NCBI GenBank assembly: GCA_963808705.1
Contig: CAWEHB010000008.1
Location: forward strand, 1 to 64,000
Reading direction: 5' to 3'
Origin: JASHPR01 sp963808705
Lineage (GTDB): Bacteria; Actinomycetota; Actinomycetes; Streptosporangiales; Streptosporangiaceae
Length of the DNA stretch: 64,000 nt
Shown here: positions 22,751 through 31,819 of the stretch, one piece after another
Position numbering within the stretch: position 1 is the stretch's first letter
Layout of the letters: each line of letters starts with the position of its first letter
Notes under the pieces: model-generated
The model's input: the letters and a program-made list of their open reading frames with translations, nothing else
Told to the model about the DNA's origin: nothing
Databases searched by the model: none
Made by a program: the position numbers and the translations under genes

Positions 22751-23932
22751 TCAGGCGTCCTGGTTCGGCGAGCTGTTGGCGGCCACCCGGTCGCCGGCCG
22801 CGCCATCCGGTGCGGCAGGAATCGCCTCGTAGGCGTCGACCGGCGCATCCGGGATCCCGGACAGGCTCTTCTTCACCGAGTCGAGGATCGTCAGGCCCTG
22901 GCCCACCAGCCCGGCCGCGATCTCGCTGAGGCCGTCGGCGCCGTTCAGGACGCTGATGTTGGCACCCGCCAGCCCGGCCGCCGCCTCCTTCACGATCTGC
23001 GGCAACTGGTCGATCAGCATCCGGTCCAGGGCGATGCGGTTGTTCGACGCGGCGGCCTCGGCCTGCATCCTGACCCGCTGGGCGTCCGCCTTGGCCAGGA
23101 TCTCCACCTTCTGCGCCTCGGCCTCGGCGGGCCTGATCACCTCGGCGACCAGCTGCCGCTGGCGCAGCTCGGACTGCCGCTGGGCCAGGTCGGCCTGGGC
23201 GGCGATGACGTTCATCTGGGCCTGGGCCTCGGCCAGCGGCCCTGCCTGGGCGGCCTCGGCCTGGGCCTTGTCGACCTCGGCCTTGTACTGGGCCTGCACG
23301 ATCGACGTCTGCCTGGCGTACTCGGCCTGCTTGCGCTGCGATGCCTGCTGCGCCTCGGCCGAGGCCTGGTTCGCCTGGGCCTGCGCGATCTGCGCCTGCC
23401 GCTGGATCGCGGCATTGTGCGGCGCCGCCATTGCCTGGATGTAACCGATGTTGTTGTCGTCGATGGACTGGATCTGCAGCGAGTCCACGGTGAGGCCGAT
23501 CTTGGCCATCTCCGACTTAGATCCGTCCAGCACCTCGGTGGCCAGCTTCTGCCGCTCGGTGACGATCTCCTCGACGGTCATCGAGCCGATGATCGAGCGC
23601 AGGTGCCCGGCGAAGATCCGCCCGGTCAGCGTAGACATCTGGTCCTGGTCGGACAGGAACCGCTGCCCGGCGTTGACGATGCTCTCCTCGTCGTTGCCGA
23701 CCTTGAACGCGATGACCGCGCGGACGTTGAGCGAGATGCCCTGCTTGGTCACGCAGGTCTCGGCGACCTCGGCCTCGGCCATGGACAGCGTCAGGAAGTT
23801 GGTCTTGCGGAGGAACGGGGGAACGAACGCGCCGTGGCCGGTGACGACCTTGAACGGCGCGCCGTTGCGGCCGAACCTGCCGCCAGATACGAGCATCGCC
23901 TCGTCGGGCGCGGGAACACGGTACCCGAGCAT
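22751..23932 (-). CDS. flotillin-like SPFH-domain protein
   Basis: A 393-residue flotillin-family protein. The SPFH domain covers residues 1-175 (GYRVPAPDEAMLVSGG, KQGISLNVRAVIAFKVGNDEESIVNAGQRFL, LRSIIGSMTVEEIVTERQKLATEVL, IGLTVDSLQIQSI). It is followed by a long Ala/Gln/Glu-rich coiled coil (residues 180-290) with repeats such as AQAQANQASAEAQQ, and a C-terminal Gly-rich tail. No N-terminal transmembrane helix is visible, so it would associate with membrane patches peripherally. AGGAG lies nine bases before ATG 23932, so that codon is preferred over the ATG nine bases upstream. The upstream NfeD-like gene matches the known NfeD/flotillin operon type. Confidence 0.9.
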   Translation of the reverse strand: MLGYRVPAPDEAMLVSGGRFGRNGAPFKVVTGHGAFVPPFLRKTNFLTLSMAEAEVAETCVTKQGISLNVRAVIAFKVGNDEESIVNAGQRFLSDQDQMSTLTGRIFAGHLRSIIGSMTVEEIVTERQKLATEVLDGSKSEMAKIGLTVDSLQIQSIDDNNIGYIQAMAAPHNAAIQRQAQIAQAQANQASAEAQQASQRKQAEYARQTSIVQAQYKAEVDKAQAEAAQAGPLAEAQAQMNVIAAQADLAQRQSELRQRQLVAEVIRPAEAEAQKVEILAKADAQRVRMQAEAAASNNRIALDRMLIDQLPQIVKEAAAGLAGANISVLNGADGLSEIAAGLVGQGLTILDSVKKSLSGIPDAPVDAYEAIPAAPDGAAGDRVAANSSPNQDA

Positions 23933-24014
23933 CTTCTTCATCTCCTACTGGAATCCCCCGGGCGGCCCCCGGGACCGTCATTGTTTACTTTATCCGTCTT
24001 ACCGCGCAAAAGGG

Positions 24015-24260
24015 TCACGGGCCATGGATCGCGGGGAACAGGTCCAGCGGATCGGTCCACTCGCTGACGTCGACCGTCCTGGTTCCGCGGGACTCGATGA
24101 CCAGAACCGTGGAGCCCCTGGGCAGCGGCGTGGGCGACCAGGCGATGTACGCCTCGGAACCGCCCCTTACCTTGACCATCACTTCACCCGGCCCGTCCGG
24201 TCCCCTGGTGGCGACGCTGAGCACCCCGATGCTGCCGATGAGCGAGGTCTCCCGAGCCAT
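24015..24260 (-). CDS. NfeD-like OB-fold protein
   Basis: An 81-residue protein resembling the soluble OB-fold domain of NfeD proteins: SLIGSIGVLSVATRGPDGPGEVMVKVRGG, then LPRGSTVLVIESRGTRTVDVSEW. It has no transmembrane part of its own. It is followed after 82 bp by the flotillin gene on the same strand; NfeD and flotillin proteins act together in membrane microdomains in Bacillus. GAGGGG precedes ATG 24260. An open extension upstream in the same frame (coiled-coil-like YEELRERARQIDEL near 24400) may be part of a longer or earlier gene version. Confidence 0.65.
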   Translation of the reverse strand: MARETSLIGSIGVLSVATRGPDGPGEVMVKVRGGSEAYIAWSPTPLPRGSTVLVIESRGTRTVDVSEWTDPLDLFPAIHGP

Positions 24261-24706
24261 GGTCAGCCGCCCCTCACGCCTCCTGGACTGGTCCTTCAGG
24301 GCCTGGATGCACACAGTATGCCGCCCGGCCGCGGCACCCATGCCGAGACGGCCTCGCAACGGCGCGGCGGGCCAGAACTGGGTCTTGAGCTCATCGATCT
24401 GCCGGGCCCGCTCGCGGAGTTCCTCGTAGGCCGACCGCTCGCGGTTGTACCCACTGATCGAGTGAGATGTTGGACGGGAGGAAGAGGAATGAGATGTTGG
24501 ACGGGAGGAAGAGGAATAGGCCAGCCTGCGCTGCTGTTCCTAGTCATCGCCGGTGTGCTGTGTCCCCCGGGCCGCATCTACCGCCTTCGCGGAATACCGT
24601 CCGGCTGGAGCCGCGTTGTGCCACTCGCCGAGAGGCGACCGCACATCGGCCTGGCACGCCCTCGAGAGCGCCCCGCTCCGGGGGCGTCGTCATGTGCGCG
24701 CCCGGT
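24261..24706. other. no intact gene; coiled-coil-like remnant and tandem repeat
   Basis: The minus strand around 24360-24440 reads a helical segment (RSAYEELRERARQIDELKTQFWPAAPLRG) in frame with the NfeD-like gene but without a start, so it may be the end of a lost gene. A 27-bp tandem duplication lies at 24464-24517. The rest shows nothing recognisable. Confidence 0.4.
24464..24517. repeat. 27-bp tandem duplication
   Basis: Two identical copies of a unit beginning TGAGATGTTGGACGGG. The surrounding sequence has no confirmed gene. Confidence 0.85.
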
Positions 24707-24872
24707 TCAGCCCTTGAGCGCGCCGGAGATGAGACCGCGCACGTAATAGCGCTGCAGCGCCACGTAGACCACGATGCACGGGATCATGGCGATGACCGCG
24801 CCCGCGAGCAGCAGCCCGTAGTTGATCGCGCCGTAGGTCCCGGTCTCGACGTTGCTCAGCGCCACCGGCAAG
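24707..24872 (-). pseudogene. 3' fragment of a sugar ABC transporter permease
   Basis: The last 54 residues of a MalG-type permease: LSNVETGTYGAINYGLLLAGAVIAMIPCIVVYVALQRYYVRGLISGALKG, ending in the family-typical GALKG. Upstream of about 24872 the similarity stops abruptly. This is a truncated remnant, perhaps of a sugar uptake locus to which the nearby ribokinase once belonged. Confidence 0.75.
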
Positions 24873-25027
24873 GATGGCCGGGAAGAGGGCGGAGGGTCGC
24901 CGGGAAGCAGGCGGGTCCGGCTGGTGTTGACGATGACGCGGAGGTGGCCAGCGTTCCCGGCCGGCGGGCTGGCAGGCGGCACCGCCGCCCTCCGGAACCC
25001 CGACGATGAGCGGAAAGGCTGGCCTGC

Positions 25028-25822
25028 ATGGCTGACGCACTGCCCGAATCGACCCTGGCGGCGCTGGACGACCCGTTCGCGCAGCTGTCCGGACCGCTGG
25101 CGAGCTCGACCCGGCTGGACTTCAGGGTCGTCGAGTCGGCCCGGCTGACCCCGCACATGCAGCGGCTGAGGCTGACGGCCCCCGAACTCGACGGCTTCGA
25201 GTACCTGCCTGGCCAGGACGTGATGCTGCTGGTGGCCGCCGAGGGCAGCCGACCGGTGCGGCGGCGTTACACCATCCGCGAGCTTGATGCCCGAGCCCGG
25301 CTGCTCACCCTCGACATCGTGCTGCACGGCGACGGCCCGGGCGAGCGCTGGGTACGGTCGGCCCGGCCCGGCGACCGGATCGAGGGCATCGGGCCGCGCG
25401 GGAAGATCACCACGTCACCGGCGGCGGACTGGCACCTGTTCGTGGGCGACGAGTCGGCACTGCCCGCGATGTTCGTGATGACCGAGGCCTTGCCGGCCGG
25501 CAGCCTGGCTACCCTGGTCCTGGAGATCCCCGAGGAGGGCGACGAGCAGGAGCTGTCCTCGGCGGCGACCACCCGCATCTCCTGGCTGCACCGCCTCGGC
25601 GCTCCGGCCGGCGACCCGGCCGCGCTCGCGGCCGAGGCGGCCGAGGTCGAACTGCCGCCCGGGCGCGGCCAGGCCTATCTCTTCGGCGAGGCGAAGGTCG
25701 TGTCCCGGCTGCGGGACATCTTCGCCGAGCGCGGGCTGGGCCAGGACCAGATGTCACCGAAGGCGTACTGGGGCCGCGGCCGGGCCAACGCCAGTCACGG
25801 CGAGCCCGCCCGGGACGCCTAG
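25028..25822 (+). CDS. siderophore-interacting protein (FAD-dependent ferric reductase-like)
   Basis: A 264-residue SIP-family flavoprotein related to ViuB/YqjH. The FAD-binding domain (residues 28-130) has RRRYTIRELD, equivalent to the RxYTxR flavin motif, and VLHGDGPGERWVRSARPGDRIEGIGPRGK. The C-terminal reductase domain holds ADWHLFVGDESALPAMFVMTEAL and the final SPKAYWGRGRAN. These enzymes reduce ferric siderophores in the cytoplasm to release iron. No transporter or siderophore genes are adjacent. Its stop lies inside the first copy of a 30-bp tandem repeat, so the C-terminal GEPARDA was shaped by that repeat. Confidence 0.9.
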   Translation: MADALPESTLAALDDPFAQLSGPLASSTRLDFRVVESARLTPHMQRLRLTAPELDGFEYLPGQDVMLLVAAEGSRPVRRRYTIRELDARARLLTLDIVLHGDGPGERWVRSARPGDRIEGIGPRGKITTSPAADWHLFVGDESALPAMFVMTEALPAGSLATLVLEIPEEGDEQELSSAATTRISWLHRLGAPAGDPAALAAEAAEVELPPGRGQAYLFGEAKVVSRLRDIFAERGLGQDQMSPKAYWGRGRANASHGEPARDA

Positions 25823-25890
25823 CGGCCCTGCGAGCCCGCCCGGGACGCCTAGCGGCCCTGCGAGCCCGCCCGGGACGCCTAATGGCCCTG
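25801..25890. repeat. 30-bp tandem repeat, three copies
   Basis: Three copies of a unit beginning CGAGCCCGCCCGGGACG; the third differs at two bases near its end. The first copy contains the stop codon of the siderophore-interacting gene. Confidence 0.9.
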
Positions 25891-25910
25891 CGGAGCCGCC
25901 CCCCGGCGGG

Positions 25911-26849
25911 TCAGGCCGGGCCGGACGGCACCGGCCAGGCGACGCCGGTGGCCGCGAGAATCTCCGGCGGGCGCGGCAGCGCATCCTGAGTGCCACGGCG
26001 GGTCGTCGCCGCGGCGCCGGCCGCGCACGCCGCCCGCACCGCGTCCTCGGCCGGTACCCCTGTCCCCAGCGCCACGGCCAGCGCGGCGACGAACGCGTCC
26101 CCCGCGCCCACGCTGTCCACGCTGTCCACCACCAGCCCGGGGATCATCTCGTCCCCGGCCGGGCCGGCCAGCGCGGCGCCGTCCGATCCCGCGGTGACCA
26201 CCGCGTGCCGCGCGCCGAGGCCGCGCAGGTCCCGCGCGGCGGCGCCCGCCTCCGCCAGCCCGGCCACGGCGTGCCCGAGCACCGCGGCGGCCTCGGACTC
26301 GTTCACGACCAGCCAGCCCACCCCGCCCGCGAGCAGCCCGGCGGCCCCGGGCGGGGCGGGCGCCAGGTTGAGCAGGCAGGCCACCCCGGCGGCGCGGGCC
26401 CCGGCCAGGACCGCCGCCAGCACCCCGGCCGGGATCTCAGCGGACAAGACGAGGACGTCCGGCGCTGCCGACAGCGCCGCGGCGACCTCGGCGTCGCCGA
26501 CCCGGTCGTTGGCCCCGGGAGCAACCGTGATCACGTTCTCGCCGGCGGCGTCCACCGTGATCAGGGCCAGGCCGGTGGCGCTGTCCTCGACCGCGCGCAC
26601 CCCGCCGACGTCGACACCCTCGGCCTCGAGCGCCGACCGGGCCGTCCGCCCGAACTCGTCATCCCCGGTGCAGCCGATCATCTGCACCGCGCCGCCCAGC
26701 CGCGCGGCGGCGACCGCCTGGTTCGCTCCCTTGCCGCCCGGCGCGATCACGGCTCCCGACCCCAGCACGGTCTCCCCCGGGGTCGGCAGCCGCGGCACCG
26801 CCACCGAGATGTCCATGTTCAGGCTGCCGAGAACGGTAAGCCGGGGCAT
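25911..26849 (-). CDS. rbsK: ribokinase (PfkB family)
   Basis: A 312-residue sugar kinase. The N-terminal GSLNMDISVAVPRLPTPGETVLGSG and the PfkB motif 1 PGGKGANQAVAAARLGG (residues 38-54) match ribokinases. PfkB motif 2 is DSVDSVGAGDAFVAALAVAL, with the catalytic Asp in GAGD near residue 257. It would phosphorylate ribose to ribose-5-phosphate, or a related pentose. No rbs transporter is intact nearby, only a permease fragment 1 kb away. Length is normal (about 300). Confidence 0.92.
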   Translation of the reverse strand: MPRLTVLGSLNMDISVAVPRLPTPGETVLGSGAVIAPGGKGANQAVAAARLGGAVQMIGCTGDDEFGRTARSALEAEGVDVGGVRAVEDSATGLALITVDAAGENVITVAPGANDRVGDAEVAAALSAAPDVLVLSAEIPAGVLAAVLAGARAAGVACLLNLAPAPPGAAGLLAGGVGWLVVNESEAAAVLGHAVAGLAEAGAAARDLRGLGARHAVVTAGSDGAALAGPAGDEMIPGLVVDSVDSVGAGDAFVAALAVALGTGVPAEDAVRAACAAGAAATTRRGTQDALPRPPEILAATGVAWPVPSGPA

Positions 26850-26998
26850 GCATCCTCCTCGCAGGTCCGCCCGGCCCGGCCGCGCCGCAGCGACCGGGCC
26901 GGATCCGGGGCGCGCCGCACCGCCCGGGCCCGATCCCGCGGGCCACAGGCGGAACCGGAGTCCCTGCTGACCCGGTTTGGGCGCGTCAGGCAGGCATT

Positions 26999-27019
26999 GG
27001 CCCTAGCAAACGCTAGGCC
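26999..27019. promoter_or_regulatory. inverted repeat upstream of the SpoIIE phosphatase gene
   Basis: GGCCCTAGC and GCTAGGCC face each other over four bases (one bulged C). It lies in the 258-bp gap between the divergent ribokinase and phosphatase genes, about 90 bp before the latter. Operator or hairpin; the role is open. Confidence 0.35.
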
Positions 27020-27107
27020 AGCACGGCATTCTTTCTCGGTACACGGAAAAGTTGATTCATAATGAACCGAACAAACCGCGACCGAGCGCCGGAGGGGAGC
27101 GTGTCGG

Positions 27108-29168
27108 ATGGTCACATCCGGGATGGCAGCCGACATCGCCGCGCTCCTGTCCAGCACATCGGCGAGAACGTTCACCATCGGGGTCGACAAGTCGGGCCGG
27201 GTACTCCAGCATGACCGCTCGGCCGGCGAGGTCCTGTCCGATGGGGCGGGCCCGCTGCTCGGCCTCGAGCTCGGCAGTCTCGTCACCGGGTCCGCCTACG
27301 GCAACGGGCTGCAGTCGCTGATCGACGCGGCCTGCTCCGACCGCGAGGGCACCGCCGTGCTGACGATCAAGACGGGCAACGGCCATCACGCCGACGCGGT
27401 GGTCACCGTCCAGCCGCTCCGCTCGGCCGACCCGCACCTGGTCGCGCAGGTGGTGCTGCGCATCGCGCCGCCGTCGGAGGAGCGGTTCCTCGACCCGGCG
27501 GTCATGCGGCACGCGCTACTCGACGGCGCGTTCTCCCGGACCGGCGGAGCGCTCGACATCGACCAGATGGCGCCCGCGCTGGTCAACATCCTCGTTCCGC
27601 ACTTCTGCAACGCGGCCGGCCTGCTGGTGCTGGAGAGCCTGGTGGGCGCGGACGAGTTCCCCGGCGACACGCACGAGGGACAGCACCTGGTCCGGCGGCT
27701 CGCGGTCGCTCACGACAACGACGACCCGGGGTGGGACGCGACGTTCCCGATCGGCGAGATCCTCAGCTACCCGCCGGACACGCCGTACACCCGGTGCCTG
27801 GACACCGGCAAGCCGGTCATGATGGATCTCGCGAACAACGACATCGCCAACGAGATCGCCAGCCGCATGCGCCGCCTGCCGATCGGCAGGCTGCTGACCG
27901 GCACGTCCATGCTGCTGCTGCCGCTGATCGCCCGGGGGACCACGCTCGGGTTCTTCGCCTGCACGAGGTTCAAGGGCTACCGCCGCTTCGACGCCTACGA
28001 CGCCGAGATCGGCATGGAGTTCGCCTCCCGCGCGGCGATCTTCATCGACAACGCCCGCCGGTACAGCCGGGAACGCGCCACCGCGTTGACCCTGCAGCGC
28101 AGCCTGCTGCCCACCGGGCTCACCTCGCCCTCCACGGTTGAGGTCCGCCACCGCTACCTGCCCGGCAGCAAGATGATCGAGGTGGGCGGGGACTGGTACG
28201 AGTCGATCGCGCTGCCCGGCGGCCGGGTGGCCCTGGTCGTCGGCGACGTGGCCGGCCACGGGGTGCGCGCCGCGGTCACGATGGGCCGGCTGCGCACCGC
28301 GATCCGCACGCTCGCCCGGCTCGAGCTGCCGCCCGCGGAAACACTGCAGCAGCTCGATGAGCTCATGCACGAGCTCGGGCAGCGCGAGCCGCACTTTGCC
28401 ACCTGCGTGTACGCGGTCTTCGACGCGGTCTCCGGCAGCTGCGAGATCGCCTCGGCCGGCCACCTGCCTCCGCTGCTCGTATCCCCGGACGGCAGGAGCG
28501 AGTTCCTGGACATCTCGCCGGCCCCGCCGCTCGGCATCGGCTCGGGGCCGATCCAGACCCGGGAATTCAAGATCAAGGACGGCAGCCTGCTCGTGCTCTA
28601 CACCGACGGGCTGGTCGAGACGCGAACGAGCGACATCGACGAGGGACTCGAGCGGCTGCGCGCGACGTTCGGCCCCGGCACGTCCGGCCGCTCGATGGAA
28701 GATCTGTGCAAGGCCACGCTGGCCGGCGTCTACGCTGATCACCAGCGCGACGACATCGCGGTGCTCATGGCCAGGCTGCGCCGCCTGGGCCGGGACCAGC
28801 ACGTCACCTGGAAGCTCGCGTCGGAGCTGACGTCCGCGCGCAGGGCGCGCCTGCTCGTCCGCAGGCGGCTGAAGCGCTGGGGCCTGGCCGAGCTGATCCC
28901 CACGGCGGAGCTGCTGGCCTCGGAGCTCGTCACCAACGCGGTCCGCTACGCCCAGGGATCGATCGCGCTGCGCCTGGTCCGCGAGGGCGGGCTGGTGTGC
29001 GAGGTCCTGGATGACTCGGCCGCCCTGCCCCGGCTGCGGCACGCGGGCGATGAGGACGAGCGCGGCCGCGGGCTGCAGGTGGTGAGCCAGCTGGCCAAGC
29101 GCTGGGGCGCGCGGCGGACCCTCTCCGGCAAGGTCGTCTGGTGCGAGCTGCCCCTCCCCCATTCCTGA
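27108..29168 (+). CDS. GAF-SpoIIE phosphatase-HATPase (RsbU/RsbW-like) protein
   Basis: A 686-residue modular regulator. Residues 15-120 look PAS-like. Residues 140-315 are a GAF-type sensor (PALVNILVPHFCNAAGLLVLE, PLIARGTTLGFFACTR). Residues 340-560 are the SpoIIE PPM phosphatase with EVGGDWYESIALPGG, VGDVAGHGVRAAV, LVLYTDGLVETR and HQRDDIAVLMARL, which hold the metal-binding Asp residues. Residues 575-684 are a HATPase_c domain with SELVTNAVRYA (N box) and GRGLQVVSQLAKRWG. Such proteins dephosphorylate anti-sigma-factor antagonists while the kinase-like domain can do the reverse, linking a signal to an alternative sigma factor. GGAGGGGAG precedes the ATG. Confidence 0.92.
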   Translation: MVTSGMAADIAALLSSTSARTFTIGVDKSGRVLQHDRSAGEVLSDGAGPLLGLELGSLVTGSAYGNGLQSLIDAACSDREGTAVLTIKTGNGHHADAVVTVQPLRSADPHLVAQVVLRIAPPSEERFLDPAVMRHALLDGAFSRTGGALDIDQMAPALVNILVPHFCNAAGLLVLESLVGADEFPGDTHEGQHLVRRLAVAHDNDDPGWDATFPIGEILSYPPDTPYTRCLDTGKPVMMDLANNDIANEIASRMRRLPIGRLLTGTSMLLLPLIARGTTLGFFACTRFKGYRRFDAYDAEIGMEFASRAAIFIDNARRYSRERATALTLQRSLLPTGLTSPSTVEVRHRYLPGSKMIEVGGDWYESIALPGGRVALVVGDVAGHGVRAAVTMGRLRTAIRTLARLELPPAETLQQLDELMHELGQREPHFATCVYAVFDAVSGSCEIASAGHLPPLLVSPDGRSEFLDISPAPPLGIGSGPIQTREFKIKDGSLLVLYTDGLVETRTSDIDEGLERLRATFGPGTSGRSMEDLCKATLAGVYADHQRDDIAVLMARLRRLGRDQHVTWKLASELTSARRARLLVRRRLKRWGLAELIPTAELLASELVTNAVRYAQGSIALRLVREGGLVCEVLDDSAALPRLRHAGDEDERGRGLQVVSQLAKRWGARRTLSGKVVWCELPLPHS

Positions 29169-29177
29169 GGGAGGGGC
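29150..29177 (+). terminator. hairpin at the end of the SpoIIE phosphatase gene
   Basis: GCCCCTCCC and GGGAGGGGC form a perfect 9-bp stem with a 10-nt loop that contains the stop codon. Between convergent genes, so it may terminate both directions. No U-tract. Confidence 0.55.
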
Positions 29178-29204
29178 TTCCCGGGCCGCACGCAGGCCCG
29201 CGGG

Positions 29205-29954
<750 letters not shown>

Positions 29955-30006
29955 GAGGTCCTCTCCTGGATGTCCGCGGTGTCCGCCAGCTGATCCAGCC
30001 GCCTGG

Positions 30007-31551
30007 TCACTCGACCCGGCCCAGGGCGGCGGCCGGGCGGAGCCGCGCGGCGCGCCAGCCGCCGAGGATCCCGGCGATCAGGCCGCCCGCCACGGCGAGC
30101 ACCACGGCGAGGATGATGATGTCGATCGTGACCGGCGCGGTCAGGTGCACGGTCGTCGCGTGCGTGGCGGCCGCAGTGCGGAACCTGCCGCCACCACCCC
30201 CGGCGCCGCCCCCGCCGCCGAACGCACCGCCTCCGCCGCCGAACCCGCCCCCGCCCGTGCCGGCGAACGAGCGGGCGCCGCCCGGCGTGGCCGAGCCGGT
30301 GGTCGGGCCCACCGAGGCGGTCAGCGGGTGCGCCACCTTCTCCACGACCTTGGCGCCGATGAAGCCGAGCCCGACGCCGACCAGGCCGCCGATGATGCCC
30401 AGCGTGATCGACTCGCCCATCACCTGGCCGATCACCCGGCGGCTGCGCCAGCCAAGGGCCTTGAGCGTGCCGAACTCCCGAGTCCGGCGCGACACGGCGG
30501 CCAGGGTCAGCAGGCTGGCCAGCAGGAACGCCGCGATCAGGACCGCGATCGCGAGCCACTTGCCGAGGTTGTTGGCCAGGCTGGACGCGCTGGCCAGGGA
30601 CCCGGTGACCTCGCTGGCCAGGTCGGCGGACGTGGTGACCGTCACCCCGTGCACCGCCTTCTGGATCTCCTTCTGCACGGCGGCGATGTCCGCGGAGCTG
30701 TCGGCCGCCACGTAGATGGTGTTGACCTTGCCGGCCTCGGCCGGGCTGGCCAGCGCCTGGGCGCGGGCGAGCGGGATATAGACGTCCGCGGAGGAATCAC
30801 TCGCCGGGTCGGTCACGATCCCGATGACCGGGAACTTCGTGCCGGCGATCGTGACGTCCGACCCGACCTTCAGGCTGGCCGACTTCGCGTAGCTGGCGTC
30901 GATCACGGCCACGTCGGAACTGGCGTCGGTTGCCTTCAGGGTGCGGCCCGAGCTGAGGGTCCCGTTGCTGAGCGGGCCGAGCGCCTGGCTGCTCGAGGAG
31001 AGGTCGACGCCGTCGACCGTCACGGTGTTCCCGGCGTTGAAGGATCCGGGGCCGCGGAAGCTTCCGCCGCCACCGCCGCCACCGCCGCCACCGCCACCGC
31101 CGCGGCCTCCGCCGCCACCACCGCCGCCACCGCCGCCACCGCCGCCAGTGAAGTCAGGGATGGTGAACGTGGTGTCGACGTTGGTCGCCGTCAGCGCGCC
31201 GCTCGCGGCGGCCACGCCGTTCAGCTTCGAGATCGTCGTCACCGTCGTGTCGTCCATGCTGCCGAGGCTGCGCGTCGCGGTCAGCTCGTCGAGCTTGATC
31301 GTCGCCCCCGGCTTGAACGTGAAGTCGCGGCCACCCAGCCCGAAGGAGCCCGCGGTGGGCGCGGAAGTGACGGTCGCGGCCGTGGCCACGCCGTACAGGT
31401 TCTGCAGCACGGTGCCCTGCGCGGCCTTGACGCCGGCCGACGCGGCGGTCACCGTAATGACCAGGCCGATTCCGAGGGCGAGGCCCAGGGAGATGAAGAT
31501 GGCCTGGCGCATCCGCCGACGCAGTTCACGCCGGAGGTACGTGAAGAACAT
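30007..31551 (-). CDS. MacB-like ABC permease (FtsX domain) with poly-glycine tracts
   Basis: A 514-residue permease. Helix 1 is at residues 15-40, then a periplasmic MacB_PCD-like domain (about 45-330) with TDPASDSSADVYIPLARAQALA. The FtsX core follows: LGKWLAIAVLIAAFLLASLLTLAAVSRRTREFGTLKALGWRSRRVIGQVMGESITLGIIGGLVGVGLGFIG and the last helix VTIDIIILAVVLAVAGGLIAGILGGWRAARLRPAAALGRVE. The extracytoplasmic domain contains a run of about 27 Gly broken by one Arg (residues about 135-161). A second Gly-rich loop (residues about 440-470) precedes the last helix. GAGGAG precedes ATG 31551. Confidence 0.9.
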   Translation of the reverse strand: MFFTYLRRELRRRMRQAIFISLGLALGIGLVITVTAASAGVKAAQGTVLQNLYGVATAATVTSAPTAGSFGLGGRDFTFKPGATIKLDELTATRSLGSMDDTTVTTISKLNGVAAASGALTATNVDTTFTIPDFTGGGGGGGGGGGGGGRGGGGGGGGGGGGGSFRGPGSFNAGNTVTVDGVDLSSSSQALGPLSNGTLSSGRTLKATDASSDVAVIDASYAKSASLKVGSDVTIAGTKFPVIGIVTDPASDSSADVYIPLARAQALASPAEAGKVNTIYVAADSSADIAAVQKEIQKAVHGVTVTTSADLASEVTGSLASASSLANNLGKWLAIAVLIAAFLLASLLTLAAVSRRTREFGTLKALGWRSRRVIGQVMGESITLGIIGGLVGVGLGFIGAKVVEKVAHPLTASVGPTTGSATPGGARSFAGTGGGGFGGGGGAFGGGGGAGGGGGRFRTAAATHATTVHLTAPVTIDIIILAVVLAVAGGLIAGILGGWRAARLRPAAALGRVE

Positions 31552-31819
31552 GGGAACTCCTCTAGAACCCTGATCCGCCGTTGGGGGGCCGCAGGCTGGA
31601 GGCGTCCGCGACGCCGGGTTGCCCGCGCCCGGACGCATAGACCTGCACCGGTTCTGATGATGGGCGCTCACGCTGAATGGATCCTGAAGGAGTTCTGCGA
31701 AGTTGCCGGGACCCTGCCGGTATTTCCGCGCCGCGGCGGTGCCCTGCGCCGCGGCGGTGCCCTGCGCCGCGGCGGTGCCCTGCGCCGCGGCGGTGCCCTG
31801 CGCCGCGGCGCGGCGGCAC
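31552..31819. other. intergenic segment with an 18-bp tandem repeat
   Basis: No gene supported. The right half holds the CGCCGCGGCGGTGCCCTG repeat array. Confidence 0.45.
31729..31810. repeat. 18-bp tandem repeat, about 4.6 copies
   Basis: Identical copies of CGCCGCGGCGGTGCCCTG at 31729, 31747, 31765 and 31783 plus a partial fifth, just beyond the stop of the GT-C glycosyltransferase. Confidence 0.9.

Noticed and set aside
27516..29162. 548-codon minus-strand open frame opposite the SpoIIE phosphatase
   Set aside because: Antisense shadow; the plus-strand frame has clear GAF, PPM and HATPase motifs.
31729..31810. CRISPR array
   Set aside because: The 18-bp units are directly adjacent without spacers and no cas genes are present. 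The same applies to the 38327 and 25801 repeats.
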